From positions 62,001 through 126,000 of the forward strand of contig WBVU01000003.1 of assembly GCA_009192285.1 (NCBI GenBank): a stretch of DNA of 64,000 nucleotides, given 5' to 3'. This document shows positions 23,648-35,078 of this stretch, piece after piece. Below the pieces are notes generated by a model. That model searched no databases. It had not been told where the DNA came from and was given only the letters and a program-made list of their open reading frames with translations. Made by a program: the position numbers and the translations under genes. This DNA comes from Morchella semilibera. Taxonomy: Eukaryota > Ascomycota > Pezizomycetes > Pezizales > Morchellaceae. Every line of letters begins with the position of its first letter. Within the stretch, counting starts at the first letter, position 1.

Positions 23648-24056
23648 ACTTGATGATGATAAGAAAAATCATGAGATTCGAGGTCGCATAATGTTACATG
23701 TAGTAAGGCGCGCGTTGCTAAGTGAATTTTGGTCATGAAATATAACTCGAACGCTGTTGGTGGGCTGTGTTCGTAATATTGACTGTGGCAGCGGAATAAA
23801 CTCTTGTCATGTCTAAAATACAATATATGAGGGATTTGAGTAGCATTTTTCTAGTAATATTTACCTTGGCACAAAAGAGTACAGTGATAATTTATATATA
23901 TATATAATATTATAACCCCAATTAACCATAGTCGATCCAGACCCTTCACAATTATTACGGCCAGGATATATCTTCCAAAGCACACAATATAATTCCAAGA
24001 GGTTGTTCAGTCTCTTCTTCTTCAAACGATACGTGATGATGATAACGAAACAAGAC

Positions 24057-24300
24057 AAGGAACTACATGTATACATACATGTAGTCGTAGTGCAGACACC
24101 TGTACTACATGTATATATAACACTGCCAAGGGTATGTTTCCTTTGGCGCCTACCTCGGCTACAGTACGCGTCCCAGTTATATTACTAATCATTGACCACT
24201 AGCGCGGCCTACAACGTGTATATACATGTATACATGTATATATGATATCTACATGTATATATATGATATCTACATGTAGATCATATATATATATAGCTAG
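24057..24300. repeat. AT-rich palindrome cluster built on ACATGTA
   Basis: TACATGTATA and TATATGATATCTACATGTA recur several times. Each unit is self-complementary, so the whole stretch can form hairpins. It is low-complexity DNA with no coding potential. Confidence 0.7.
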
Positions 24301-25570
24301 TACGTACTTTTTTGTTGTTTACATCATTAATTGCATCTAGCCCTTATGCTATGGCAATATAGCACTCCCCAGAACTGCCCTCTCCTCCACCGCCATCTAA
24401 AACACGGGAGGAAAGAAAGAAAGAAAAAGAAAGAGAATCGCACTCCATCCGATCCACGTGCATGCATGCACCTATCGTACTCCCTTACTCCCTTATCGCC
24501 TTACTTCCTCTCCCTTCACCTAGCTAGTACGTACTGAACAAAGTATTGATTCATGGTTCCTAAGCCCAGAGGGACGTACCAATACTTCAGGGCAGCATAG
24601 CATGCAAGATGCCATATATGAGGGCAAGGTATATATACCACCTATCATAAGTATATCATAAGACACACCAAGCCTAGCCATGGCCAGCTAACTCCTATAC
24701 TACACGTATTTCAACAGTTGCGCGCGCTCTTATATGTATTTCTTGTAAGCTAACCTGTCCAATATTGATAATTAATTGTTAGAGTCATAAGATACAGAGC
24801 TATTGACACCTCTTAAACCCATAACCCATAAGGCACCAAATCTTAATTGACTGATTAATTCACATAACCTTCGATCACTACATCTAATATATTTGTACTG
24901 TCATTTAAAAGATTTAACACCAACAATGGTACTGCGTTTCTCCCTAGCATCGGGAGCGTAAATTGAAGCTTTGCGCAGAAGTGATGTGTATCAGTACAAC
25001 AGGATGTATATCATGGATTAACGACAAGACGAAGTGCTGTAATATGTGCCGCCCCCGAGCGCCCAACCACTCCGCCTAGGACTACACGTCCGGAACACAC
25101 ATATGTGACTGCCTTATAGGGTATATAAAATCCCTCTTTGGTACCCAAGGCTGAAAGGATAACGAAGTCTGATATTATATCCCCTACATTATACAAGTCA
25201 AAAACCTATAAATGAGATTTTTAGGCTACACAAAATTAATGAATTCGAAGATTATATACAATTAATGATGTAAACAAAAAAAAAACAATTCAAAGATTAT
25301 ATTTCAATCGAGTGATAATCCATGACTAAGGAATGTGCTTAGTCTAATAAAATTTTATGGCGGGCATACAGGATGAATGAGGGTGTATGGTGCCGCATCT
25401 TGAAGGTTACATGCCGGTACCTCAGTTGTAACAACCTTAGCCACTCCGTCCCCTTATGAACCAATAAGAACCTTAGAATCTACAAGTCTGTAGTGTAAGG
25501 GTATGAATGGAATAAAACTGTTCCACTTTACCAGGTCTTGGCGCTTTCTACACGCAAAACTAGGTAAATA

Positions 25571-25703
25571 GCATCGCTTATAACTTTTTAACCAGACAAG
25601 ATATCAAAAGTCCAACAGACCAAAGTCTTCATATAAACTATATCTACAACTTGGTCTGTTAGATTTTTGGTATCTTGTTTTGTTGAAAAGTTATAAGCAA
25701 TGC
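25571..25703. mobile_element. Long imperfect inverted repeat (about 54-bp arms)
   Basis: The left arm starts GCATCGCTTATAACTTTTTA and contains AGACAAGATATCAAAA and CCAACAGACCAAAG. The right arm is its inverse with roughly one mismatch in six. The loop is about 25 nt. It could be a MITE or a transcribed foldback. Confidence 0.65.
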
Positions 25704-25756
25704 AATTTATGTCACCCCTAAGGTACGCGGCACCGTATACCAACATATTTTAACCT

Positions 25757-25917
25757 TATCCCTTAGTCTGTCAATGCTGACCCCCCTATAATAGAGGAAT
25801 TAAATTTGTATGGAAGTTCTATTATTTGATAAGGGAGATAACGGGATCTGTTAGTAAAGCCACACAAAATTTGCTTCTTCTTGGGGGGTCAGCATTTTAC
25901 TGACAGACTAAGGGATA
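25757..25917 (+). mobile_element. MITE family TATCCCTTAG, intact copy
   Basis: Ends TATCCCTTAGTCTGTCA and the inverse TGACAGACTAAGGGATA are perfect over 17 nt. Further inside, GCTGACCCCCC pairs with GGGGGGTCAGC. TA lies at both extremes. The interior contains GGAATTAAATTTGTATGG and TGATAAGGGAGATAA, shared with 14241-14375 and 26096-26225. Confidence 0.85.
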
Positions 25918-26095
25918 GAGACTTGTTTTCTTCATGCGCCTGAATCCCTCTGCTTGGTGGGTGAGATTAGCTTCAGGCAGCTTTTGGCAGGGCTTCATAA
26001 AAAGTTCTATCTTATCTGCATGATTTTCCGGGCCCGCTCTTCCCCCCATCCAGACGTTTCGTACTTACCTTATCTCGTAACATAAGTTTATACAG

Positions 26096-26225
26096 AAGCT
26101 GTCAGTAAACTCTGCCCCCAAGAAAAGACAAACCTGGTGTGGTTTTACTAACAGATCTCATTGTTCCTCCATACAAATATAATTCCTCTATTATAGGAGG
26201 GCAACAATCGACAAAGAGATAGTGA
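26096..26225 (-). mobile_element. MITE family TATCCCTTAG, reverse copy with deletion
   Basis: Read on the minus strand, CCTATAATAGAGGAATTATA, TTTGTATGG, GATCTGTTAGTAAAACCACA and TTTACTGACAG follow the order of 25757-25917. About 25 nt of the centre and the outer terminal part are missing. It sits only 180 bp from the intact copy, in opposite orientation. Confidence 0.75.
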
Positions 26226-26743
26226 GGGGCATAGCTAGTTTTCCATAGATATAATTATGAGTTAATTAAGGGATCTCATAAACACATTACATTAATTGAA
26301 TAAAGTGTGAGAATGTGTTTGGGTGCGGGAATAAGGGAAATAAATTGTGAGAATCACACAATATCACTCGGATATTCGCCGCATGTGGTTTGGTGCTGCT
26401 TTCTTTCCATGCTGGTCACGCTCATTACTTCACTTCTACTATTCTTGTATTGTAAAAAGGGGCCAGCCCGGTTCCCGGAAATAGGAGACAGGTAACACCT
26501 CAAACGGCACGCATCTTAGGTTCCCGTCATGCGACCTGCGCCAAGCCCTCAAACATCCCAACACGCCGATATCCAGTAACTAATGATGCAGAGACCTGCA
26601 AGATATACATAGCCAACTTCCTATTCAAAGTTACACATTCCTTAGATCAGGCCGTATCTAGTACTTTGGCCTGTCAAAACATGGTCGACAACAACTTGAT
26701 CGGGTGCTTCATGATCTGCATGCGCCCAATCAGTTACGACAGG

Positions 26744-26914
26744 TACAGTCGTCCACCGTCGCTTGACAATACCGCCAGTTGACGAACAGGGGACTTTAGG
26801 GCAGTGGAAATTGTAGGACTGGAGATCTCGCAGGTTGGCTGTTTCTTGCGATATATACTTGGAATCCCTGTTCGTCAACTGGCAGTATTCGTCAAGAGAC
26901 GGTGAAAGACTGTA
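26744..26914. mobile_element. MITE family ACAGTC, copy 1
   Basis: TACAGTCGTCCACCGTCGC to GCCAGTTGACGAACAGGG (about 49 bp) matches the inverted right side, CCCTGTTCGTCAACTGGC to GACTGTA, with few mismatches. The centre carries GGTTGGCTGTTTCT, shared with the copies at 31783 and 51138. TA lies at both ends. Confidence 0.8.
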
Positions 26915-26949
26915 CCAGTTGTTTAGAATCTTCTCGGGGATGCCCCTCA

Positions 26950-29900
26950 ATATCGCTGGATCCTCTTAACCTTTGGGCCTCGGGATTCAAGTCGGAAAAT
27001 TTGACAGAGGCCCAGGGGTCTATGAAACTATCTCTACCCACAATAATATTGGGATAGTACTATAGTTCCCATCTCACGCGCGAAGGAAAAGGGGTTCGTT
27101 CACAGCCGCGGATACTTAGCATGGCCCTCTCACCATTAATTTAGTACCATTCAGAGGTTTCTGGCCCAAATATATCCCGAGCGCAAGTAATTAAATGCGA
27201 AAAACCGCGTGCAGGAGATTCGACACACATACTTTAAGGAAATAACAGTTACCTGCCAAAAAGCAAGCAGTTGACACAACACGGCAGTTTTCATCGACAA
27301 TTGGAATAACATTCCTTGATATGCGGGGCCAAGGTGGGCTGCAGAGCGTGGTCCAACCACAGAGCGCCAAGTCGTGTCGGAAGATATCCGACTCACAAAA
27401 TATCACTCGATTCCAACACTCATCCCAAAACGACAATGAGTGTTCCTCGTATTGATACCTAAGGTTATGGTTTCCCAGTGGGAGAGGTCTTTAGCCCCTA
27501 GGTCTGTTATGCTATCTAACCGCTCTATGGACGCTGTGGGTAGACCACCGGACCGACGGCAGACCACCACCCGTCCTGTTATTTAACTTACAGCAAATCT
27601 TCTTCTCATCTAGAGCACCGGATCACAGAATTACACTTTCTCAGTATACATGTCTCAGTACAACCATAGCGAAAGGGGAGGTCACATTCCCCTGCAGATC
27701 CCACAGAAGCCAGGGAGTAGGGATCGGTACGCGTACCTTTGTTTCCATGATTGGTTATACGACGTCGGAGCTCGGGGTGGTGTGCCAAATGGGGGATATT
27801 CCCCGCCTTCTATCAATCTTACATGCATAGCTTTATGTGGTACCTGATGATCAAGGGGCACCTTCGACCTTAACGTCATTGCATTTAATATCCGCCCATT
27901 ATACTCTCATTCGCTGCTGAGATATGTTGGCATGTTGTATTTGAGATGCTCATATGTAAGATAAGAGAGATCTTATCCGATTGTCTCATTCAACGAATGT
28001 CTGTTTCCTCTATGCTGCTTACCCGGGCCCGGGAGCGCCGACAGGTTCAATCACATCTGCAAAGATCATGTGTATTGGTGCGACAAATAGGATTGATTAT
28101 ACCTGCAGGATGAGTAAACTTTGACATTTACCGTTCAGAGCATATATGAGTGTCGATATGTACCTACTTCCGCATGTCATATATATGTAATGTGACTTTC
28201 GCATATCCGGTCTTTGTCCCGTGCCAGTACTCTTGTCATCCAATGTCTTAACACACCTTCAACGGCTACGGATGGAATCAGCTTATCTTTCAGGAAGACC
28301 TACTACACAACTGCCATTGGCCGTGTATACGTATGCGGATGCCGGCCCCGAGAGTGGTCATGCTTGGGTGTATAAGTAATCGATGAAGTTTCTTGCGTAG
28401 GTGAGCCTTCGCTATTCTGTTAATCTATCCTGTGTGAGACACACTAGTGGTCAAATTATTAGGAATTCTCTCTGGGCAAAACATCTACTAATTCTTAGCT
28501 ACAGTTTGTGGACAAAATATTACCCCGCCCTATGCACGCCAAGATGGTGGCTAGTAAATATAGCGTTGATGTTAAGAAACCCTAATTAAGGTGAATTTCC
28601 AGCGAATTTCCTGGTCGGATGTACCATGGCTTAGATCTCACATGAAAGGTAACGTTTGGTTGGTTTAGTGTAGCCCATAAGGAGTACCCAGTGGTGCTGT
28701 TTTCATGTTTGGTGCAAACAACGGGGTGCATAATCCCGAAATTAAAGATCTCCGCTCCGAGGGGAAGGAAAGGAATATTCTTAATTTCCGTGCCGAGAAC
28801 AGACCGCGGCCAATACACATCAGAATCCTATACATCCCTAGTGAGAAAATAAGGCCTTTGAAACTACTATAGGCCTTACCAATAGTTCTACCACCAGTAT
28901 CTTGAACTAGCGGGATCACAAGAAGCTGCATCTTTCTAATTCAAGGATGTGGGACAATCTATCTCTTACAAATAGGTAGAACCTACTTCCGATAATGGCA
29001 TTTGGATTCAGCGTGTTATAATGTACATAATTAAATATCAACCAACGCCCTGATTTCAAAAGCACTGTAAAAACTTCCAATTGACATTACTGAAATCCAG
29101 GCTTAACCCCGGGAACATACGATGGCTAAAAAGAAGGGATTGGGGGGGTATCTAGTTATATTTTCTTATATGGACCATTTATCATGCTTACAATTCCGGA
29201 ATACGTGTTCGTGGATTCAGGGTTAGAGTTCAATATGTACTAAATGCATCTCCCCGACATACTTGGACCTCTCTACTCTACCCTATATTGGGGAAGCCAC
29301 AAAAACTGGGGTATATTGGCACACTCGTATCCCGTTCCTCTAGAACGGTACTCGCCGCATGATAGCACGACATTCTAGCGAGCAGTGGTAGAACGGTTGA
29401 ACCGATAGACTCCCAGGGTCAAGTTTGAAATCTGAATTAATGCACGGCGACAAGACCGATTACTTCCTCCTAGAGTAGACTTGTTGAGATCGGCAGTCCC
29501 ACTAATTTTGATCGGTTTCACCCATACCGTCTCTCGTCTTGCCTTGTGCTCTAGCGAGAGTAGGGATATGCCCTTCAGCCATTGGTGGAATTTCGCAAAA
29601 ATGGGGGATGTGTTCATGAGGAATGTAGAACCCTGTGAGGCCGTGAACGTTGTCAAACTGACCATGATTGGTGAATTGTATGACTTATTTTTGATATCTG
29701 GTAATCAGCCAAGAGACTACAGAGGAGAAAATTTCAGCCATTGTTTATTTTAGCAATAGGTGGTCAAGTGCTCGATACTCGAGTGCTTTTGACTCCAGTA
29801 TGTACCTGACTTCTCCCCCACTGCATATTGTAGGAACTCGCCGAACATGACAAATGACCAACCCACTCACGATAGTCTGACCAGATGTTCTAGTAAGCGA

Positions 29901-32900
29901 GTCTTCAGGTCCAGCGTGGTTTATTATCTCGGACTCAGATCAAAAGTGCATTTATGTGGGTCTGTAGAGTAGAGTACCTACCTACTTTGGTGACGTAGGT
30001 TAATATCGTGCAGCCTCGTGGTGGGGGAAGAAGAAGAAATTAATTAAGAAAGGGGGGGGGGGAGACGAAGAGGAAGAGGGAGAGATGTCTGTCGTGTAAG
30101 ATGCAGTTGTCATGCGTTATTCATGCAAGGCACTAAATCGGGTACGGTGGAGGGAGGGGAGACCTAGAATGGTTATATGCAAGGCAACAGAGAGATATAT
30201 AGATCAATGACCGAGCCTGGGCAGCTGAAGGGAACATGTAGGTACTCGTTGTTACAGCCCTGCAAGTACTCTAGAGAGTTGAGCAGGTACATACGAGAGA
30301 CATATGTACTCTATAAGATAAGTATGTACTCATGTAAATACATACAACATGTAAGTACATGTAATGTAGAGTAGAGTATGGTACTCTAGAATAGAACAAC
30401 TTAACGGTACCTCCCGTTTAATACTCTGCAATTGAGCCAATTGATTGATTGCGACCGGCGTGGCACCTCTTGACGGGCACTTAAACTCGCTTATGCGGAC
30501 GACCCAAGATCGAGTACTTTATCGCCATAGAAAAAATAAGGTTAATCATGTTAGGGAATGATCGACCCGCAACATGTCGATCGTTATCATGGAAAGGGGA
30601 AAAGCTCAGCCGCAAAAAGCGTCAAATATTTTTGGCGTGGTAATATCCGTGCCATGTAAGGCTTGGTCAGGGTTTAGATTAAGACAGGATACATGTATGT
30701 AGCGGATAATTCACGGGAGGCCTAACGCCTGAATATAGTAATAGTAATAGTGATAATAATAACATTAATAATTCATGGGCGATACATCGACATTCTAGAA
30801 TGTTTTACTTAATTTAATTAGCTATATCTATAATCATAAATCATACTCTGTTTTAATCCTGTGTCCCACTACTACATGTAGCTATATCAACAAAGGCTTT
30901 TTTTTCTAGAATATACCAAATTTACTCATTCGCGCGCGGCCCTAAATATTTACAACGCGTAGCAAGTCTAGAGTTCTGCTCGTTGTCACTCGTCGAGCTA
31001 GTTTTTGAACCAACGCATCAGTAAGACAATAACCCCCCTTGGGCCCTGGTATCCGGGAAAAAAATAAAATAAAATAAAAATAAAAATAAAAAAAAGAAAA
31101 CAAGCGAAGAGGGGAACACATACGGGATGAAAGGTTGACAGCGAGGAGGAGGATCAAAGGAAAAAAAGCCGAAAGTTGCCAACTCAGGATGTATCCTACT
31201 GTATCTAGCACTACTTTTCAAACTCTCAAATTTGGAAATGGGTTGTCTTGCTCAATCCCTAATGATACGGTTACTGCCTTCCCATATGACGATCGTTTCC
31301 TATAGATAGTGACTGGGGTATAAGGATAGCCTGGATAGGGGGCAGGGACATGTGCATGTCAAGAATGCCCTTGTATGTACATACATCGAGCCAAAGTCAC
31401 CGACAGAGAAAAAAAAATTTTTTTGTAGCCTTCCATCCCGCTGAGGACAGGACCATGTATCTTTAGGTAACTATCACCACTTCTGAATCTTGATAAGTCA
31501 TTGATTGGCCTGCTCTCATGCATTTGGAATCCCGATAGGGAATGCTGAATGTCTCGCTGTTCCTACTGGAGACACGTCCTGCTCTTCTGGCGTCACCGAA
31601 TGAGCGGAGACCGCAAAAACCCAATTCGGTTATCTCGGATGTCCGGATGAACGGCTGCCCGCTCTATTCGGCCATCCCTTTTTATCCCTTCGGGAGTGGG
31701 TAATATATCAGAACACTTCAGGTGCTGCAATGTCTCTGTAGCTAGCTGACAATTACGGGTATATCATAATTAATAAACTATGTACTGTCGTTCACGGGGT
31801 ATTGACGGGTACTGGGTGTTGCGGATTGCAGGCAAAACCTGGCTTGGCTGTCTCTCTTTTGGCTTGTTCCGTCAACACCCAGTGTCCGTCAACACCCAGT
31901 GAACGACAGTAGCTACGTGTTTTATCACAACCAGATTATCAGATCCATGGGATTAAGTGGGGTAGAGAAACTTATATATATGTGGTGCATCGAACACTAT
32001 ATATAGGGGCGCTACAAGATTTAAAAACCAGTTATGAGTGTGTGGCACAATATATAAGCCCTCGCGCAAAATCTAAGGTGCCCAGGCTAGAGAAGCGACT
32101 AGTGAACGGGCAGTGGTGGTGATGATGATTGTGGTGGTGGTGGACAGCACATAGAAAAGGGTGGGGTGGGGGGAGGAGTGGGTTATTTTGGGAATATGAT
32201 CGACAAACAACCCTAACCCACTTTGATGAACACGAAGTGATATCTAAGAGGTGGAGCTTAACATCTCGTCTCCAGGGTAGTGGAATTATTGGGGAACGAC
32301 AGTTGTCCTAGGGTATATACGTATATATAATCTAGAGTACTTTAAAGAACAGCTAGGAAGCTACATCATAGTTAATTAATTAACTGCGCCTGGGAAACAA
32401 GCGAGCAGGGATACACTTCAGGGGAGGGTGGAGGCCAGGAGGGGGAGTAAAATTATCGATACGGTGGACCATCCACGCCACACTAAGCCTAGCTTTGGGA
32501 AGTAGTACCTATCTGCATGTGTTTGTCTGTATCTAGACTTAGGAGTATATCCACTGCTAAGCACCTCTTTATCTGCGCCAGTTATAGGTCGAGGGGATAG
32601 GAAAGATAAATTCCGACTGGAGTAAAATCTCGCTCGCTTGTAGTTGTTTGCTGCGTCTGATCCGCAAAAGTGATTTTCAGCTGCACTTGGGATGCGCCTC
32701 AATCAGCTGGGAGGACGTTGATTGATAAGTCTATAATTACCCACAGGAGGCGTGGCATTAAACTCTTAGACATTAACGTTTACAAATGTTGGGAGCAAAT
32801 AGGTAGTGCAATAGCCACGAGACGCCACAGACACCTGCAGGAGAAATTTATCCGAATAAATAGCTTGTGGGGCTGAGGTATTGTCATCTGGGCAAATAAC

Positions 32901-33900
32901 TGCACAAAATCCTTCAGCCTCGAGTAAAGGCACTTTCTCTCGTGAGATGCGCACGTGCGCCACCTAACGATCAACTGTTCTGCATAACCTTTTAGACAAG
33001 ACATATTACTATGCATAGTTAAATACGGTAACTTTTCTTGAAGCACAATTGGTGAACTTTCTGCGGTCAATGTAATCTGCCCTGCAGAGATGGGGAATCA
33101 AATCCAGCTCACCCCGTATGCGTGCCAACAGACTCTGCCAAGATATCAGGAGTTCTGAATCGGGGGGCACTCCTTTCTTTTTCTCTTCCTATTAAGGATC
33201 ATTAACTAAAGATCGCTCTCGAGAATTCCTATATTCGCCTACATTTTGCAGGAAGTTGCCCTGCCGTGCGAACTACACTACGCCTGCGATTTGCTCTGTC
33301 GTAAAAAAAAGAAAGAAAAAAAAAGGTTGTGTTACTTGTGGTACCTTTTGTCAGGCACAACACCACACCCGTCCTCTGAGAAACGCCGGCCCCTTCTGAG
33401 ACCTATCTATAGCTCCGGATCAATGTCTCACCAATGTTCCTACGACCCAGGGATGAGATACATCTGGACCTTGTAAAGGTTCTTCCGTTGGTACCCCATG
33501 AAAAAAATGTTGGAAGGTCCACGGGCGGAAGGGACAACATTTTCCCGCAACGCCATAGCACCCCACAGGTAGTAGCGGTGGTTAGTAGTACTAACAACTT
33601 GATGCCTTGTCCAACATTAACCCAAGGAACCCACGAGAGCAGACCAAGGAAAACGACCCGTGTCCTAGGATCATTTCCTCGGACTGTCTGGCCTGAGACT
33701 AAGTCATGAGTGTGACTGATCGCCCGCAGCAGTTTGTGCGATGTCTCTGCTCAATGTACCAACTACTCTAGAGGTGAATACCTTGGGTCTTTTACAACCT
33801 TCGGCGTTCAGTGTGGCCCTCCCTCCTTTGCCAACGATACCCTTTACGGGACCCCCATGTTGTAATCTTTTAGACGAGAGCAATATCACGGCTGATAACA
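26950..33900. other. Intergenic, about 7 kb, no supported gene
   Basis: Only short, incoherent frames were seen on both strands. The stretch includes the MITE at 31783-31911, a T/A-rich tract near 31060-31100, a G10 run near 30052, and short microsatellites (ATA and GGT types) near 30740 and 32115. Confidence 0.5.
31783..31911. mobile_element. MITE family ACAGTC, copy 2
   Basis: TACTGTCGTTCACGGGGTAT... and its right inverse ending GTGAACGACAGTA share about 39 bp. The subterminal ACTGGGTGTTG is duplicated near the right end. The centre has CTTGGCTGTCTCT. The element is only about 129 bp. Confidence 0.8.
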
Positions 33901-33906
33901 AAAACC

Positions 33907-33912
33907 ATATAT
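33907..33912 (+). promoter_or_regulatory. TATA box of the metallo-hydrolase gene
   Basis: TATATA lies about 115 nt before the ATG at 34026. A CCTCC-rich tract and a CA-rich leader with ACTACACC follow. Confidence 0.5.
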
Positions 33913-34025
33913 AGATCCCCTCCTCCTCCCATCCTTTGCAGTCCACCATCCACAACATACACAGCGTCCACAGCATCATCAACTTCATTCTTTCATACAC
34001 TCACTACACCAAACAGACTACAAAG

Positions 34026-35078
34026 ATGCGCTCCTCTCTCCTCTCTGCGGGCTTTGCCCTCATTTCTAGTGCTTTCGCCCATTGCCCCCGAAGCGCAGAA
34101 ACTTCAAACTACAGCACTAGCACAACACAATGGGCTCCTCTCCCTGAGACTGCCCGTGGTAATACAATTCCTGCGCAAGGTTACCTTACCCAGCACCTCG
34201 GTGGAGGAGCCTATGCTATCCTTGGCGGCGAGTACCAGTCATGGTTCCTTGTCTCCGACGAAGGTGTCATCGTTATGGACTGCCCCCCCCTTATCGGCCG
34301 CAATTGCATGTACGCCATTGGGAATGTGACCGATATTCCGGTCACTCACTTTGTCTACTCACACGGCCACGCCGATCACGCCCTAGGCGCCACCTATTGG
34401 GCTGATGCGGATGTCACCTTTATCGCACAGGAATTATCCAAAGAACGGATAATTGAAGTCCTCAACCAGGGCTCCACCCCTGTCCCCGTACCAACCGTCA
34501 CCTTTGAGAAGCATATGACTCTCGAGGTCGGAAACCAGACCGTCGAACTCTCATACAAGGGTGACAACCACGCTGTCGGTAACATCTTCATCTACGCTCC
34601 TCAGCAGAAAGTCCTCGCCTTGATTGATGTGGTCTTCCCCGGATGGGTCCCCTTCGGCGAGCTTGGTGCATCCGAGTACATTCCCGGCTGGACAAAGGCC
34701 CACGACCAGATCCTCGAGTACGACTTTGACTACTACATTGGTGGTCACGTTACCCGTCTTGGAAACCGTGCGGATGTCGAAATTCAGAGGGAGTATGTCA
34801 TGGATCTTAAGCAGATCTGTATCGAGGCCGTCGACGCTAGTACTGCGCTCATTGCTCAGATCGTTGGCCCTGCCGCTGCTGCGAACCCCGAGAACGCCTG
34901 GGCCAGGACCAGCGCCTACGGAGAATGGTTGACCGATTATTGCGAGGGACCAATGAACAGGAAGTGGGTTGGCAGACTCGGTGGTGCCGATGTGTATGCC
35001 CGATTGAACTGCTACAAGATGATTGAGGCCGTCAGGCTTGATTGGGGTTACTTGGGGCCTTCTGGGTTGAGAAGCTAA
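34026..35078 (+). CDS. Secreted metallo-beta-lactamase-fold hydrolase (350 aa)
   Basis: This is a single-exon gene. The ATG at 34026 starts a signal peptide (MRSSLLSAGFALISSAFA); the upstream in-frame extension is leader sequence. The MBL metal motif is complete: SHGHADH at residues 112-118 (H113, H115, D117, H118), H182 in GDNH, D201 in LIDVVF and H241 in GGH. Two zinc ions should be bound, as in this fold generally. Several N-x-S/T sequons (NYS, NVT, NQT) fit secretion. C-rich third positions indicate good expression. Members of this superfamily cleave lactams, lactones, thioesters or phosphoesters; the substrate cannot be told from sequence. The closest type is the extracellular MBL hydrolases with a C-terminal helical cap (residues about 255-350, with two Cys pairs possible). 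Confidence 0.92.
   Translation: MRSSLLSAGFALISSAFAHCPRSAETSNYSTSTTQWAPLPETARGNTIPAQGYLTQHLGGGAYAILGGEYQSWFLVSDEGVIVMDCPPLIGRNCMYAIGNVTDIPVTHFVYSHGHADHALGATYWADADVTFIAQELSKERIIEVLNQGSTPVPVPTVTFEKHMTLEVGNQTVELSYKGDNHAVGNIFIYAPQQKVLALIDVVFPGWVPFGELGASEYIPGWTKAHDQILEYDFDYYIGGHVTRLGNRADVEIQREYVMDLKQICIEAVDASTALIAQIVGPAAAANPENAWARTSAYGEWLTDYCEGPMNRKWVGRLGGADVYARLNCYKMIEAVRLDWGYLGPSGLRS

Larger units (their letters stand above)
21361..25570. other. Intergenic, MITE-rich
   Basis: Contains two MITEs sharing one TA (22800-23261), a hairpin (23585-23647) and an AT-rich palindrome cluster (24057-24300). No gene is supported. Confidence 0.55.

Noticed and set aside
26642-26950. 102-aa minus-strand open frame
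   Set aside because: It lies across the ACAGTC-family MITE at 26744-26914.
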